Source: Caulobacter sp. (GTDB taxonomy: Bacteria; Pseudomonadota; Alphaproteobacteria; Caulobacterales; Caulobacteraceae). From it: 64,000 nt of DNA. The stretch covers positions 186,001-250,000 of the forward strand of contig NZ_JAGIBH010000004.1 of the NCBI RefSeq assembly GCF_017744445.1, written 5' to 3'. Both the position numbers and the translations under genes were made by a program. Below, piece after piece: positions 41,287 to 51,391 of the stretch (its first letter is position 1; each line of letters begins with the position of its first letter). Under the pieces are notes generated by a model. That model saw only the letters and a program-made list of their open reading frames with translations. It was not told the origin of the DNA and made no database searches.

Positions 41287-42683
41287 CCAACCCCGCCGAC
41301 TTCGACGGGGACGTACTTCTCGCGCATCGTGACCAGCTCTTCGGCCAGGGTCGGGTGGACCGCGCAGGTCGAGTCCCACTGCTGTTTGGTCACGCCCATC
41401 TTCACGGCGATGGCGGCCATCTGGATGATCTCGGGCGAGTCCGGGCCCACCACGTGGACGCCGACCACCTTCTGATCGTCGGCCTTGACCACCAGCTTGA
41501 TGAGGCACCGCTCCTGGCCGCCGTAGAAGGTGATCTTCATTGGACGGAATACCGAGCGGTAGATGTCGACGGTCCCGAACGCGTGACGCGCCTCGGCTTC
41601 AGTCATGCCCACCGAACCGACCGGCGGCTGGCTGAACACCGCCGAGGCGACCATGTCGTGATCGAAGGTGGTCGGGTTGTCGTAGAACTCGGTCTGAGCG
41701 AAGGCCGCGCCTTCGCGGATGGCCACCGGCGTCAGGTTGATGCGGTCGGTGACGTCGCCGACGGCCCAGATGCTGGGCACGTTGGTCTTGGAGAATTCGT
41801 CGACCGCGATCGCGCCCTTGTCGTTCAGCTTCACGCCGGCCTTTTCAAGCCCCAGGCCCTGAACATAGGGCTCACGGCCCGTGGCGAACATCACCGCCTC
41901 GGTCTCGAAGGTCAGGTCACTGGTCAGGGTGCTGAGCAGCGTGCCGTCTTCCTGCTTCTCGATCGAGGTGTGCGAGCAGCCCAGCACGACCTTGATGCCC
42001 TTCTTGCCCAGCTCGTCGGCCAGGTGCGAACGGACGTCGTCGTCGAAGCCGCGTAGGATGTTGGCCCCGCGGTACAGCAGCGTGGTCTGCACGCCCAGGC
42101 CCGCGAAGATGCCGGCGAATTCGACGGCGATATAGCCCCCGCCGACGACCATGATGCTCTTGGGGAGCTTGGGCAGATGGAACGCCTCGTCCGAGGTGAT
42201 GCCATACTCCGCGCCCGGGAAGTCGGGCTTCACGGGACGGCCGCCGGTGGCGATCAGGATCTTCTTGGCGGTGTAGGTCCCGGCGTCCTTGCTGCCTTCC
42301 TTGGGCAGCACCTCGACGGTGTGGGCGTCGATGACCTGGGCTCGGCCGTGCAGCAGGTTGGCGCCGGCCTTCTGCAGGTTGGTGACATAGATCCCCGACA
42401 GACGGGCGATCTCGACGTCCTTGTCGTGGATGAAGCCCTTCCAGTCGAACTTGGCGTTCTCGATCGTCCAGCCATAGCCCTTGGCGGTCTTCAGCTGGCT
42501 GGTGACCTCGCTGGCATAGACCATGAACTTCTTGGGCACGCAGCCGCGGATCACGCAGGTGCCGCCGACCCGATACTCCTCGGCCACGCCGACCTTGGCG
42601 CCGCTCATGGCCGCCACCCGCGCCGCGCGCACGCCGCCCGAACCGGCGCCGATGACGAAGAGATCGTAGTCGTAGTCAGCCAC
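41283..42683 (-). CDS. gor: Glutathione-disulfide reductase
   Basis: 466-residue flavoprotein reducing oxidised glutathione with NADPH. FAD motif FVIGAGSGGVRAARVAA, redox-active disulphide GGTCVIRGCVPKK, NAD(P) fold MVVGGGYIAVEFAGIFAGLGV, IWAVGDVTDRINLTPVAI and the C-terminal HPTLAEELVTM histidine-glutamate pair are all present. Lies 47 bp after rpiA on the same strand and overlaps the downstream ligase gene. Confidence 0.96.
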   Translation of the reverse strand: MADYDYDLFVIGAGSGGVRAARVAAMSGAKVGVAEEYRVGGTCVIRGCVPKKFMVYASEVTSQLKTAKGYGWTIENAKFDWKGFIHDKDVEIARLSGIYVTNLQKAGANLLHGRAQVIDAHTVEVLPKEGSKDAGTYTAKKILIATGGRPVKPDFPGAEYGITSDEAFHLPKLPKSIMVVGGGYIAVEFAGIFAGLGVQTTLLYRGANILRGFDDDVRSHLADELGKKGIKVVLGCSHTSIEKQEDGTLLSTLTSDLTFETEAVMFATGREPYVQGLGLEKAGVKLNDKGAIAVDEFSKTNVPSIWAVGDVTDRINLTPVAIREGAAFAQTEFYDNPTTFDHDMVASAVFSQPPVGSVGMTEAEARHAFGTVDIYRSVFRPMKITFYGGQERCLIKLVVKADDQKVVGVHVVGPDSPEIIQMAAIAVKMGVTKQQWDSTCAVHPTLAEELVTMREKYVPVEVGGVG

Positions 42684-42730
42684 GGTGGCCTCCGGAATAG
42701 CTCAAGCTTGTCGGCGCTGTATGTAGGACG

Positions 42731-43414
42731 TCAGGGCGCCAGGCGCACCACACCCTGATCGGTTCCGATCAGGGCTTCGTCGGCCAGGTCCAGGAACAGG
42801 CCGTGGTCGACCACGCCGGTGATGCTCTTCAGCGCCGCGGCCAAGGCCGCCGGATCGGCGATCACGCCCGAGGCCATGTCGTAGATCAGGTTGCCGCCGT
42901 CGGTGACCACCATGCCGCGATCGGCCTGGCGCAGGCGCGGCGGTGGCAGGTCGAACTCGGCGGCGATGTCGGCCAGGCGCCAGCTGGTGTGAACGTGGCC
43001 GAAGCGGACCACCTCGATCGGCAGCGGGAACTTGCCCAGGGCGTCGACCTTCTTGGCCGCGTCGGCGATCACGACGCAGCGGCTGGAGGCTTCCCAGACC
43101 AGCTTCTCGCGCAGCAGGGCCGCGCCGCCGCCCTTGATCAGGGACAGGCCCGGACCGACCTCGTCTGCGCCGTCCACGGTCAGGTCGATCGACTTCACGT
43201 CGTCCAGCGCCGCCAGCGGGATGCCCAGTTCACGCGCCAGGGTCGCGGTGGCTTCCGAGGTCGGCACACCGCGAATGTCCTTCAGGCCGCGCGCGGCCAG
43301 CGCCTTGACGAACCAGGCGGCCGTCGAGCCCGTGCCCAGACCCACCGTCATGCCGCTCTCGACGAGGTCGGCGGCGGCTTCGCCCGAGATGCGCTTCTGG
43401 TCGTCGGCGCTCAT
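42731..43414 (-). CDS. rpiA: Ribose-5-phosphate isomerase A
   Basis: 227-residue isomerase interconverting ribose 5-phosphate and ribulose 5-phosphate. [69 protein letters not shown] and GNLIYDM are family signatures (phosphate loop, Asp and Lys of the active site). The ATG overlaps the glmU stop by four bases, a translational coupling. Followed by gor. Confidence 0.96.
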   Translation of the reverse strand: MSADDQKRISGEAAADLVESGMTVGLGTGSTAAWFVKALAARGLKDIRGVPTSEATATLARELGIPLAALDDVKSIDLTVDGADEVGPGLSLIKGGGAALLREKLVWEASSRCVVIADAAKKVDALGKFPLPIEVVRFGHVHTSWRLADIAAEFDLPPPRLRQADRGMVVTDGGNLIYDMASGVIADPAALAAALKSITGVVDHGLFLDLADEALIGTDQGVVRLAP

Positions 43415-44787
43415 TTCTTGCTGTCCTTCTTGGCTTGCTTGAGGGCGCGGAACTTGGTCGCCCATCCGGCCTTGGTCGTCTGTTCGGCGCGCGACAGGGC
43501 CAGCGCCCCATCCTCGACATCCTTGGTGATCACCGAGCCCGAGCCGGTCATCGCCCCGTCGCCCACCCGCACGGGCGCGACCAGGGCGCTGTTGGAGCCG
43601 ATGAAGGCGCCCTTGCCGACATGGGTCTGGAACTTCTCGAAGCCGTCGTAATTGCAGAAGATCGTGCCGGCCCCGATATTGGCCTTCTCGCCCACCGAGC
43701 CGTCGCCCAGATAGCTCAGGTGGTTGGCCTTGGCGCCGGCCCCGACCTTGACGTTCTTCACTTCCACGAAGTTGCCGATGTGGGCCTCGGCACCGATCTC
43801 GGCGCCCGGACGCAGGCGAGCATAAGGACCGATCAGAGCCCCCTCGCCGACCGCCGCGCCTTCCAGGTGGCTGAAGGCCTTGATCTGCGCGCCGGCCGCG
43901 ACGCTGACATTCGGGCCGAAGATCACGAACTGCTCGACCACCGCCCCGCCGGCGATCTTGGTGTCCCACGACAGGTGGACGGTGTCGGGCGCGGGCATGG
44001 TGACGCCGTCGACCATCAGGGCGTTGCGGCGGGCCTTCTGCCAAACGGCCTCGGCGGCGGCGAGTTCGGCCTGGGAATTGACGCCCTGCACCGAAGCCTC
44101 CGGCGCGAAGGCCGCGCGGGTCACCAGCTTGCGGTCGTGGGCCAGGCCGACGACGTCGGTGAGATAGTACTCGCCCTTGGCGTTGTCGTTGCGGACGCTG
44201 GCCAGGATGTCGAACAGGATCGCCCGATCAGCGGCTAGCACACCGGAATTGCAGTGCTTGACCTGCTTAGTGGCTAGATCGGCTTCCTTCTCCTCGACGA
44301 TGCGCAGCAGCACGTGGCCTGGCGCCAGGATCAGGCGGCCATAGCCGGTCGGGTTGGCGGCCTCGAAGCCCAGGACCGCGACGTGCGCGCCGCCGGCCAG
44401 CTGGTCGAACAGCGGCGCGATCACGCTGGCGGTGGTCAGCGGGCAGTCGGCATAGGTGACGACCACGTCGCCGTCGAAATCTGCCAGGGCGTCCTTGGCC
44501 GCCAGCACGGCGTGGCCGGTGCCCAGCGGCGGGTCCTGGATCACGGTGGCGTCGGGACCGAGACGCTTGCGAGCGCTCTTGCCGACCTGCGGGCTGTGCG
44601 CGCCGACCACGACGACGATCCGCTCGCAGCCCAGGCCCTGTGCCGCGTCGATGGCGTGATCCAGCAGGGTCCGACCGGCCAGCTTGTGCAGCACCTTCGG
44701 AGTCGGGGACTTCATCCGCGTGCCCTGGCCGGCGGCCAGGATGACGGCGGCGCGCGGGCGGGTCGAGGTGGTGGCGGAATCAGTCAT
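43411..44787 (-). CDS. glmU: Bifunctional GlcNAc-1-phosphate uridyltransferase / GlcN-1-P acetyltransferase
   Basis: 458-residue enzyme giving UDP-GlcNAc for peptidoglycan and lipopolysaccharide. The N-terminal nucleotidyltransferase domain shows [25 protein letters not shown] and PLGTGHAV; the C-terminal half is a left-handed beta-helix of hexapeptide repeats ([47 protein letters not shown]) with [24 protein letters not shown], carrying the acetyltransferase site. First gene of a glmU-rpiA-gor run; divergent from gph across 70 bp. Confidence 0.96.
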   Translation of the reverse strand: MTDSATTSTRPRAAVILAAGQGTRMKSPTPKVLHKLAGRTLLDHAIDAAQGLGCERIVVVVGAHSPQVGKSARKRLGPDATVIQDPPLGTGHAVLAAKDALADFDGDVVVTYADCPLTTASVIAPLFDQLAGGAHVAVLGFEAANPTGYGRLILAPGHVLLRIVEEKEADLATKQVKHCNSGVLAADRAILFDILASVRNDNAKGEYYLTDVVGLAHDRKLVTRAAFAPEASVQGVNSQAELAAAEAVWQKARRNALMVDGVTMPAPDTVHLSWDTKIAGGAVVEQFVIFGPNVSVAAGAQIKAFSHLEGAAVGEGALIGPYARLRPGAEIGAEAHIGNFVEVKNVKVGAGAKANHLSYLGDGSVGEKANIGAGTIFCNYDGFEKFQTHVGKGAFIGSNSALVAPVRVGDGAMTGSGSVITKDVEDGALALSRAEQTTKAGWATKFRALKQAKKDSKK

Positions 44788-44857
44788 GGACGGGCGCGAC
44801 TCCCTGAAGAGCGTTCAGCGTTGCATTAGCCGCCCAATTGGCGGAAACGCCAGTCCC

Positions 44858-45571
44858 ATGAGCCAGCTTCATGACCTGAACGGGGCGACGATCGCCTTCG
44901 ACCTCGACGGCACCCTGGTCGACACCGCCCCCGACCTGGTCGGCGCGCTGAACACGATCCTGGCGCAGGAGAACCTGCCCCCGCTGCCCTTCGACGACGT
45001 GCGGCTGATGGTCGGCCGCGGCGCCCGCGCCCTGCTGGAGCGCGGCTTCGCCGCCGCTGGCGCGCCGCTGGACGCCGAACGCGCCCCGCCGCTGGTCCAG
45101 CGCTTCATCGCCCACTACCTGACCCGCATTGCCCAGGAGAGCGCGCCGTTCCCCGGTGTTGTCGAGGTCCTCACCCAGCTGAAGGCGGCCGGTTGCAAGC
45201 TCGTCGTCTGCACCAACAAACTCACCAATCTGTCGGACGCCCTACTCGAGGCCGTGGGCCTGCTGCCCTACTTCGACGCGGTGATCGGCGCCGATAGCGC
45301 CCCCGCCGCCAAGCCCGACGGTCGCCACGTCGCCGCGGCCATCGCCGCCGCGGGCGGCGACATCGGCCGCGCCGTGATGGTCGGCGACAGCATCAACGAC
45401 GCCCTCGGCGCCAAGAACGCCGGGGTTCCCAGCGTGCTGGTCAGCTTCGGCTACACCGAGGAACCGGTCGAGACCCTGGGCGCGGATCTGATCATCCACA
45501 GCTTTTTGGAGGTGCCTGAGGCCTGCAAGACGCTTTTGGCCTCTTGCCCCGCGCCGAACACCAGACTATAG
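44858..45571 (+). CDS. gph: Phosphoglycolate phosphatase (HAD superfamily)
   Basis: 237-residue HAD phosphatase. Motif I FDLDGTLVDTAPDL (nucleophile aspartate), motif II VVCTNK (Thr), motif III lysine in APAAKPDGRH and motif IV MVGDSINDALGAKNAG are complete; the cap domain lies between motifs I and II. It probably removes 2-phosphoglycolate, although HAD specificity cannot be fixed from sequence alone. Start ATG 44858 gives the normal short N-terminus. Divergent from glmU; tRNA-Val follows 50 bp later. Confidence 0.88.
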   Translation: MSQLHDLNGATIAFDLDGTLVDTAPDLVGALNTILAQENLPPLPFDDVRLMVGRGARALLERGFAAAGAPLDAERAPPLVQRFIAHYLTRIAQESAPFPGVVEVLTQLKAAGCKLVVCTNKLTNLSDALLEAVGLLPYFDAVIGADSAPAAKPDGRHVAAAIAAAGGDIGRAVMVGDSINDALGAKNAGVPSVLVSFGYTEEPVETLGADLIIHSFLEVPEACKTLLASCPAPNTRL

Positions 45572-45621
45572 ACCCCCTCCTCTCGCGGATCGGTCCCCTT
45601 CGGCGGACCTCTCCACACGGC

Positions 45622-45696
45622 GGATGCGTAGCTCAGCGGGAGAGCACCTCGTTCACACCGAGGGGGTCACAGGTTCAATCCCTGTCGCATCCACCA
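45622..45696 (+). tRNA. tRNA-Val (CAC)
   Basis: 75-nt cloverleaf with encoded CCA. Acceptor GGATGCG/CGCATCC, D-arm GTAGCTCAGCGGGAGAGC, anticodon stem CCTCG/CGAGG with loop TTCACAC (anticodon CAC, reads GTG), T-arm CAGGTTCAATCC. Confidence 0.97.
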
Positions 45697-45809
45697 TTCC
45701 TTCCCTTCTCTACATTTGAGATCGCGGGGCCTGCCCAGGCCCTGGAAATCCGCTCGCGCGTTCCCACTTCATCCAGGCCGGAAATCCGGGATCAGAAAGG
45801 GTTGAACCG

Positions 45810-46325
45810 ATGAGCACCGAAACCGCCATTCTCGCCGGCGGCTGCTTCTGGGGCGTGCAGGACCTGCTGCGGCGTTATCCGGGCGTGCTGAAGACCCGCG
45901 TCGGCTATTCCGGCGGCGACGTGCCCAACGCCACCTACCGCAACCACGGCGACCACGCCGAGGCGATCGAGATCGAGTTCGATCCGGCGGTGATCAGCTA
46001 CCGCCAGATCCTGGAATACTTCTTCCAGATCCACGACCCCAGCACCCGCAACCGCCAGGGCAACGACATCGGCCGCAGCTATCGCTCGGCGATCTTCTAC
46101 ACGTCGGAAGGCCAGCGCGAGACCGCCGAGGACACCATCGCCGACGTCGACGCCTCGGGCCTGTGGCCCGGCAAGGTCGTGACCGAGATCGCGCCCGCCG
46201 GGGACTTCTGGGAAGCCGAGCCCGAGCACCAGGACTACCTGGAGCGGATCCCGAACGGATATACCTGCCACTTCATCCGTCCGGGTTGGGTCCTGCCCAA
46301 GCGGGCCGCCGCGACGGCCGGCTAG
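45810..46325 (+). CDS. msrA: Peptide-methionine (S)-S-oxide reductase
   Basis: 171-residue repair enzyme reducing methionine S-sulfoxide. The catalytic GGCFWGVQ (Cys12) is at the N-terminus, with [27 protein letters not shown] and the [23 protein letters not shown] segment diagnostic of MsrA. No signal peptide, so cytoplasmic. Its end overlaps the convergent MFS exporter gene by four bases. Confidence 0.96.
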   Translation: MSTETAILAGGCFWGVQDLLRRYPGVLKTRVGYSGGDVPNATYRNHGDHAEAIEIEFDPAVISYRQILEYFFQIHDPSTRNRQGNDIGRSYRSAIFYTSEGQRETAEDTIADVDASGLWPGKVVTEIAPAGDFWEAEPEHQDYLERIPNGYTCHFIRPGWVLPKRAAATAG

Positions 46326-47530
46326 GCCTCGCAGGGGACCTGGGCTGGCGTCCGCGCCGCACGACGACGCAGCGCCAGCACCAGGACCACCGCGGCGAGC
46401 GCCGAGACCGCCGCATAGCCCGGGGCGCTGAGCGGCCCCATTTGGTCAACCAGCACGCCGCCGAACACCGCCCCGGCGGCGATCGCCACCTGGAAGGTCG
46501 AGGTCAGCAGGCCGCCGGCCAGTTCCGCCTGGTCCGGCGCGGCCGAGGTCGCCCAGGACTGGAAGCCCACCGGCAGCATGGCAAAGGCGAAGCCCCAGAC
46601 CGTCAGGGCGACGGCGGTTAGCAAGCCGACATGGCCCAGGGTGACGATGGCCAGGGCCGAAACACCCAACAGGGCTGCGCCGGTCAGCACCGCCAGACGC
46701 GGATCACGACCGACCAAGGCGGCACCGGCCAGATTGCCGAAGAAACCAGCGACGCCAAAGGCCAGCAGGGTCAGCGAGATCGCCTTCAGGTCCAGGTGCG
46801 CCACCTGCTCCAGCACCGGTCGCACATAGGTGAAGCCGGCGAAGTGGCCCGAGATCACCAGCAGCACGCCGATCAAAGCGGTCGCTACAGCCGGCCGTCG
46901 TGCGACCTCGACCAGGCCCAGCAGGCGCGGCGTCGACGTGGGGGCAAGGCGCGGCAGAGTCGCCAACTGGGCCAGCAGCGCCAAGGCGCCGACCGCGCCG
47001 GAAATGATGAAGGCCGCGCGCCAGCCCAGGGTGTCGCTGACATAGGCCCCGATCGGCGCGGCCGAGACCGTGGCCACCGACACGCCGGTGAAGATCAGCG
47101 ACATGGCCTTGGGCATGGCGGCGGGCGGCACCAGGCGCATGGCCAGGGCCGCGGCCATCGACCAGAAGCCGCCCAGGCTGGCGCCCAGCAGCACGCGCGC
47201 GACCAGCAGGGTCGGCAGGTCCTTGGCGAACACGGTCAGCAGGTTCGAGACGCTGAGCAGCGCCATCAGGCCCCACATCACCACGCGGCGATCGAAGCGG
47301 CCGGTCAGCACCGGCGTCAGCGGCGCGGCGAAGGCCCCGACCACCGCCGTGGCGGTCACCGCCTGGCCGGCCGCCCCGACGCTGACGCCCAGGTCGCGGG
47401 CCAGTGGCGTCAGCACGCTGGCGGGCAGGAACTCGGATGTGACCAGCGCGAAGACGCCCAGGGTCAGGGTGCCGACGGCGGCCCACGCGGCGGGACGACT
47501 ATCGTCCTGCTCCACGGCGACTGAAGACAT
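46322..47530 (-). CDS. MFS drug/metabolite exporter (DHA1-like)
   Basis: 402-residue, 12-helix transporter. [59 protein letters not shown] covers helices 1-2 and the family motif loop, and the pattern matches the AraJ/NepI-like efflux branch that exports sugars, purine nucleosides or drugs. The ATG 47528-47530 has GGAGG eight bases upstream. It is divergent from the OmpR-type regulator gene and could be its target. Substrate unknown. Confidence 0.85.
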   Translation of the reverse strand: MSSVAVEQDDSRPAAWAAVGTLTLGVFALVTSEFLPASVLTPLARDLGVSVGAAGQAVTATAVVGAFAAPLTPVLTGRFDRRVVMWGLMALLSVSNLLTVFAKDLPTLLVARVLLGASLGGFWSMAAALAMRLVPPAAMPKAMSLIFTGVSVATVSAAPIGAYVSDTLGWRAAFIISGAVGALALLAQLATLPRLAPTSTPRLLGLVEVARRPAVATALIGVLLVISGHFAGFTYVRPVLEQVAHLDLKAISLTLLAFGVAGFFGNLAGAALVGRDPRLAVLTGAALLGVSALAIVTLGHVGLLTAVALTVWGFAFAMLPVGFQSWATSAAPDQAELAGGLLTSTFQVAIAAGAVFGGVLVDQMGPLSAPGYAAVSALAAVVLVLALRRRAARTPAQVPCEA

Positions 47531-47875
47531 GAAAAACCCTCCGGATACTCGACCCCTTAAGTAGGCTTGCGGAGGCCCGGCGCTCGGTCGCTCCGGGCCA
47601 GTTTTTCGAAGCGGCCGTCCAGAAGTTCTCGCTGGTCGTGAGTCGACTGTGTCCGCGCTGACGCGGCTTGATACATTCGCAATACGAACGCGCCCGACGA
47701 CGCCCACAATCGGATGGTCTGATGCACCCGCCGACTTCCGAGGGGCGGCGCGGAGATCGGCAGTGAGCAACTTAGGCCAGCAGGCCGTGACCACCACGCG
47801 GGCGCGACGTTCGGCCCGCGACGGACGGCAAACGAGACGTCCGCCCGCCCACGCTCATGGTCTATGGTTCAGCCC
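47531..47875. promoter_or_regulatory. Divergent promoter region of MFS exporter and two-component system
   Basis: 345 bp without a gene. Apart from the hairpin at 47574-47606 I see no clear operator repeat or sigma-factor motif. Confidence 0.35.
47574..47606 (+). terminator. Terminator-like hairpin antisense to the MFS leader
   Basis: Seven-base-pair stem GGCCCGG/CCGGGCC (47574-47580 with 47593-47599), 12-nt loop, then AGTTTTT. Oriented to stop rightward transcripts entering the response-regulator gene; no rightward gene directly precedes it. Confidence 0.45.
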
Positions 47876-48601
47876 ATGACTCCGCAGACCGACATGGCCC
47901 CTGTCGCCGAAATCCTGCTGGTCGAGGACGACCTCGAACTGCGCCGCGAAATGACCGCCTATCTGGTCGACAACGGCCATGTCGTACACGAGGCCGGCGA
48001 CGTGCCCACCGCGCGCCAGATCCTGGCCGAACGGGCGATCCAGGTGGCGGTGCTGGACGTCAACCTGCCCGGCGAGGACGGCCTGTCCCTGTGCCGCGAC
48101 CTGGCCGGCGGCGAAGGCCCCGCCATCCTGATGCTGACCGCCCTGGGCGATCCCATCGACCGCATCCTGGGGCTGGAGCTGGGCGCCGACGACTATGTGG
48201 TCAAGCCGATCATGCCGCGCGAACTGCTGGCCCGCGTGAAAGCCCTGCTGCGCCGCCGCCCCGCCGGGGCCACGGCGCGCAAGACCAGCGTCTATCGCTT
48301 CGCCGACTTCCGCCTGGACCTGGCCGCCCGCCAGCTGCAGGCGCCGAACGGGGCCATCCTGCTCTTGACCCGCAGCGAACTGGCCATCCTGGGCGCCCTG
48401 CTGGACCGCGCCCGCCAGGTCGTGCCGCGCGAGGACCTGATCGCCCTGCTGCGCACCGACGAGGCCGACGAGATGGGCCGCGCGGTCGACCTGCACATCA
48501 GCCGCCTGCGTCGTAAGATCCAGGACCAGACCGAGCGTGAGCTGATCCGCACCTATCGCGGCGTCGGCTACATGCTGGACGCCGGAGTGGTCGGGCAATG
48601 A
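47876..48601 (+). CDS. OmpR-family response regulator
   Basis: 241-residue DNA-binding regulator. The receiver domain shows VEDDLELRREM (acid pocket), VLDVNLPGEDG (phospho-acceptor Asp) and VKPIMPRELLARVKALLRR (conserved Lys); the C-terminal winged helix ends TRSELAILGALLDRARQVVPREDLIALLRTDEADEMGRAVDLHISRLRRKIQ. The start is uncertain: ATG 47876 is used, ATG 47864 or 47894 are alternatives, and none has a strong ribosome site. Its stop overlaps the sensor kinase start (ATGA). Confidence 0.9.
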   Translation: MTPQTDMAPVAEILLVEDDLELRREMTAYLVDNGHVVHEAGDVPTARQILAERAIQVAVLDVNLPGEDGLSLCRDLAGGEGPAILMLTALGDPIDRILGLELGADDYVVKPIMPRELLARVKALLRRRPAGATARKTSVYRFADFRLDLAARQLQAPNGAILLLTRSELAILGALLDRARQVVPREDLIALLRTDEADEMGRAVDLHISRLRRKIQDQTERELIRTYRGVGYMLDAGVVGQ

Positions 48602-50595
48602 CCTGGAGCAAGCGCCTCAGTCCGCCCCTGTGGGCCCGCATCCTGGCCATCGTGGTCGGGGCTCTGGCCGCCGCCCAGGTGGTGACCCTGGTGCTGACGG
48701 TGTTCTTCCCGCCGGCCCCGCCCAGCCAGTACAGCCTGAGCGACATCGGCGCGGCCCTACGCGGCGGCGACACGCCCAACGATCGCGATCGCCCGCTGGT
48801 GCTGTCCTTCGAGGACACCGCCCCCAGCCTGGCCAGCCCCGGCTGGGTGGTCTCGCCCGCCGCGACCCGGGACCTGGCCAAGCTGGTCGGCGCGGCCCAG
48901 ACCGACGTGCGCCTGCTGTTCTACGCCCCGCCGCCCCTGGCTGGCGCGCCCATGCCGCCGCCTCCGGCTCGCGCCGAGCAGGGCCGGTCGCGGATGATCA
49001 CTGTGGGCCAAGCCGGCGGCGCCGGTGGTTCGCCATCAATGCCGATGGGCGGACCGGGCCGCATGCCGGGCGGTGGGCCGATGGGGCGGAGCGGTCCTAT
49101 GGGGCAGCCGGGCGGCGCGTTCCCGCCGTCCCAGCGCGTGTTCCAGCGCCCGTCGATGCCGCAACAGCCGCAGATGTCCCGCCCCATGACGCGTCCGTCG
49201 GGTTCATTCCCGGACGGCGCAGCGGCGATCCGGGGGCCAAGCGCTTCGCCCGCCATGGGCAGCCGGACGCCCGTGGGCCGGCCGGATGTCCTGAACGGCC
49301 CCGCGCGCGGACCGATCATCCGCTCGCCGCTAGACGCCGCTGTCTTCGCACGTCCCGCGCCGCGCTTCGTCTTCACCAGCACGGCGACCACCGAGGCGCC
49401 AGCGCGAACCGCGCCTGTCTCCACGACCGTCGCCCCGCCGGCCCCGGTCGTCATCGCCCCGGCCGCCGCGCCGCCGGTCGCCACGCCCGAGCCGATCGAG
49501 CCGGCTCGTCCCGTCGTCGAACCCGCGCTAACCCGCATCCCCCGCGCCAGCCTGCCCAAGGCCGACACGCCCCTGCCCGCCCCCGTGGCCGAGCACACCC
49601 TGCCGCCGCCCTCGATCGCCAGCGGCTTCAGCCTGGGCCGCGCGCCCTATGTCGAAGGCGAGTTCGTCGCCGCCATGAAGATGGGCGACGGACGCTGGGC
49701 CACGGTGCGCCCGCGCCCCGAAGGCTTCCCCAACAGCTGGCAGCGCCGGGTGCTGCTGTGGTTTGGCCTGTCGGTCGCCCTGATCGCGCCTTTGGCCCTG
49801 TTCGTCGCCTGGCGTCTGGCCGCGCCGCTGAAGGTGTTCGCCGAGTCGGCCGACCGCCTGGGCCGCGAGCCCTCGGCCGACCTGCCGCCGCTGTCGGGTC
49901 CTGCTGAGATCGGCAAGGCCGCCGACGCCTTCAACCTGATGCAGCAGCGCCTCAAGCGTTACGTCGACGACCGCACCGGCATGATCCGCGCCATCTCGCA
50001 CGACCTGCGCACGCCCCTGACCCGCATGCGCTTCAAGCTGGAGCGCGCCTCCCCCGCCCTGCGCCAGGCCATAGGCCGCGACATGGACCAGATGGAGGAG
50101 ATGATCGCTTCGGTGCTGGCCTTCATGCGCGACGAAACCCATACAGCCACGCGCCAAGTGGTCGATCTGCGCTCGCTGCTCGAGGTGGTGGTCGACGACG
50201 CCTCCGGCGCTGTGAAGCTGGAGCCCGGCGTGGCGGTGCTGGCCGAGATCGACGTGGTCGGCGTCCAGCGAGTAGTCGAGAACCTGATCGACAACGCCCT
50301 GAAGTACGGCGAACAGGCTGCCGTCAGCCTGGACGTGCGCAACGGCGAGGCCTTCATCGAGGTCGCCGACAAGGGCCCCGGCCTGTCGCCCGACGACCTG
50401 GAGCAGGCATTCCAGCCCTTCTACCGCAGCGAAGCGGCGCGGGCCTCGGGCAAGTCCGGGGTCGGCCTGGGGCTGGCGGTGTCGCGCTCGACGATCCGCG
50501 CCCATGGCGGCGACTTGCGACTGCTGGCGGCGGACCAGGGGCTGGTGGCGCAGCTGCGCCTGCCGCAGGCTCGCTCGCTGCGGGCGGCGGCCTAG
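48598..50595 (+). CDS. Sensor histidine kinase with long Met/Pro-rich periplasmic region
   Basis: 665-residue membrane kinase paired with the preceding regulator. Two membrane segments, about residues 12-37 and 384-405, enclose a 345-residue periplasmic part. Residues about 112-345 are low complexity, rich in Pro, Ala, Gly and, from 133 to 220, Met (10 methionines, in MPMGGPGRMPGGGPMG-like runs). HAMP follows (residues 406-455), then HisKA with the phosphorylated His468 in AISHDLRTPLTRMRFKLERA and HATPase motifs NLIDNALKYG, DKGPGLSPDDLE and KSGVGLGLAVSRS. The usual sensing domain for this family is about 120 residues, so this one is expanded threefold. Confidence 0.9.
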   Translation: MTWSKRLSPPLWARILAIVVGALAAAQVVTLVLTVFFPPAPPSQYSLSDIGAALRGGDTPNDRDRPLVLSFEDTAPSLASPGWVVSPAATRDLAKLVGAAQTDVRLLFYAPPPLAGAPMPPPPARAEQGRSRMITVGQAGGAGGSPSMPMGGPGRMPGGGPMGRSGPMGQPGGAFPPSQRVFQRPSMPQQPQMSRPMTRPSGSFPDGAAAIRGPSASPAMGSRTPVGRPDVLNGPARGPIIRSPLDAAVFARPAPRFVFTSTATTEAPARTAPVSTTVAPPAPVVIAPAAAPPVATPEPIEPARPVVEPALTRIPRASLPKADTPLPAPVAEHTLPPPSIASGFSLGRAPYVEGEFVAAMKMGDGRWATVRPRPEGFPNSWQRRVLLWFGLSVALIAPLALFVAWRLAAPLKVFAESADRLGREPSADLPPLSGPAEIGKAADAFNLMQQRLKRYVDDRTGMIRAISHDLRTPLTRMRFKLERASPALRQAIGRDMDQMEEMIASVLAFMRDETHTATRQVVDLRSLLEVVVDDASGAVKLEPGVAVLAEIDVVGVQRVVENLIDNALKYGEQAAVSLDVRNGEAFIEVADKGPGLSPDDLEQAFQPFYRSEAARASGKSGVGLGLAVSRSTIRAHGGDLRLLAADQGLVAQLRLPQARSLRAAA

Positions 50596-51311
50596 GGCGA
50601 GATCCGTTCGACCGGTACGGTGAACAGATAGCCCCCGTGGCGGACGGTGCGGATCAGCCGCGCCCCGCCCTCGGCTCGCACCAGCTTGCGGCGCAGGCGG
50701 CTCATGGCGACGTTGATCTGGAAGTCGCGCGCCTCGCCGCTGGGCCGCCCCGGCGCCAGCTCGCTGCGCGGCACCACCTCCTGCGGCTTGGCGACCAGCA
50801 CGCGCAGCAGGTTGAACTCCGCCGGCGACAGGTCGATCGGCCGCGCGTTGGGATCGAACAGCTGGTGGGTGGCCGCGCTCAGTCGCCAGCCTTCGAAGTG
50901 GTAGCTTTCCGAGCGAGCCCGGTCGCGCGCCACGCTGACGGCCTCTCCCCGCCGGCGCAGCACGGCCCGCAGGCGCGCCAGCAGCTCGCGCGACCGACAG
51001 GGCTTGGCGACATAGTCGTCGGCCCCGATCTCCAGCCCGACGACAATATCGGCCTCGTCGGCGACGGCGCTGACCACGATGACAGCGGGGGCCGACGGGT
51101 GCGCGCGAAGCTTGCCGCAGACCGCCAGACCCTTCTCGCCCGGCCGCATCAGGTCGAGGATCACCGCATCGACCTCGGCCTCTGCCAGCGCCTGATCCAT
51201 CTCCCGCACCGAGCTGGCCTGGAGCACCTCCAGGTCGTGGCGCGCCAGGAACTGGGCCAGGCCGGCCAGACCCTCGGGATCGGAATCGACAAGCAGGACC
51301 CTGGACCGCAT
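50592..51311 (-). CDS. Orphan OmpR-family response regulator
   Basis: 239-residue regulator: receiver with VLLVDSDPEG, AVILDLMRPGEKG (acceptor Asp) and DDYVAKPCRSRELLARLRAVLRR, and winged helix IDLSPAEFNLLRVLVAKPQEVVPRSELA ... RLIRTVRHGGYLFTVPV. Start taken as ATG 51309-51311; a TTG lies six bases earlier. No kinase gene is beside it on its own strand; it is tail to tail with the Met-rich sensor kinase, their stop codons overlapping, so that kinase or a distant one may phosphorylate it. Confidence 0.87.
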   Translation of the reverse strand: MRSRVLLVDSDPEGLAGLAQFLARHDLEVLQASSVREMDQALAEAEVDAVILDLMRPGEKGLAVCGKLRAHPSAPAVIVVSAVADEADIVVGLEIGADDYVAKPCRSRELLARLRAVLRRRGEAVSVARDRARSESYHFEGWRLSAATHQLFDPNARPIDLSPAEFNLLRVLVAKPQEVVPRSELAPGRPSGEARDFQINVAMSRLRRKLVRAEGGARLIRTVRHGGYLFTVPVERISP

Positions 51312-51391
51312 GGCCAAGGTCTAGCTGGCGCCTTGGGCGGAAAACTTGGCCTGCTTGTATCGCTAGATCGCCAATTGTGGCGCGATTGCGG

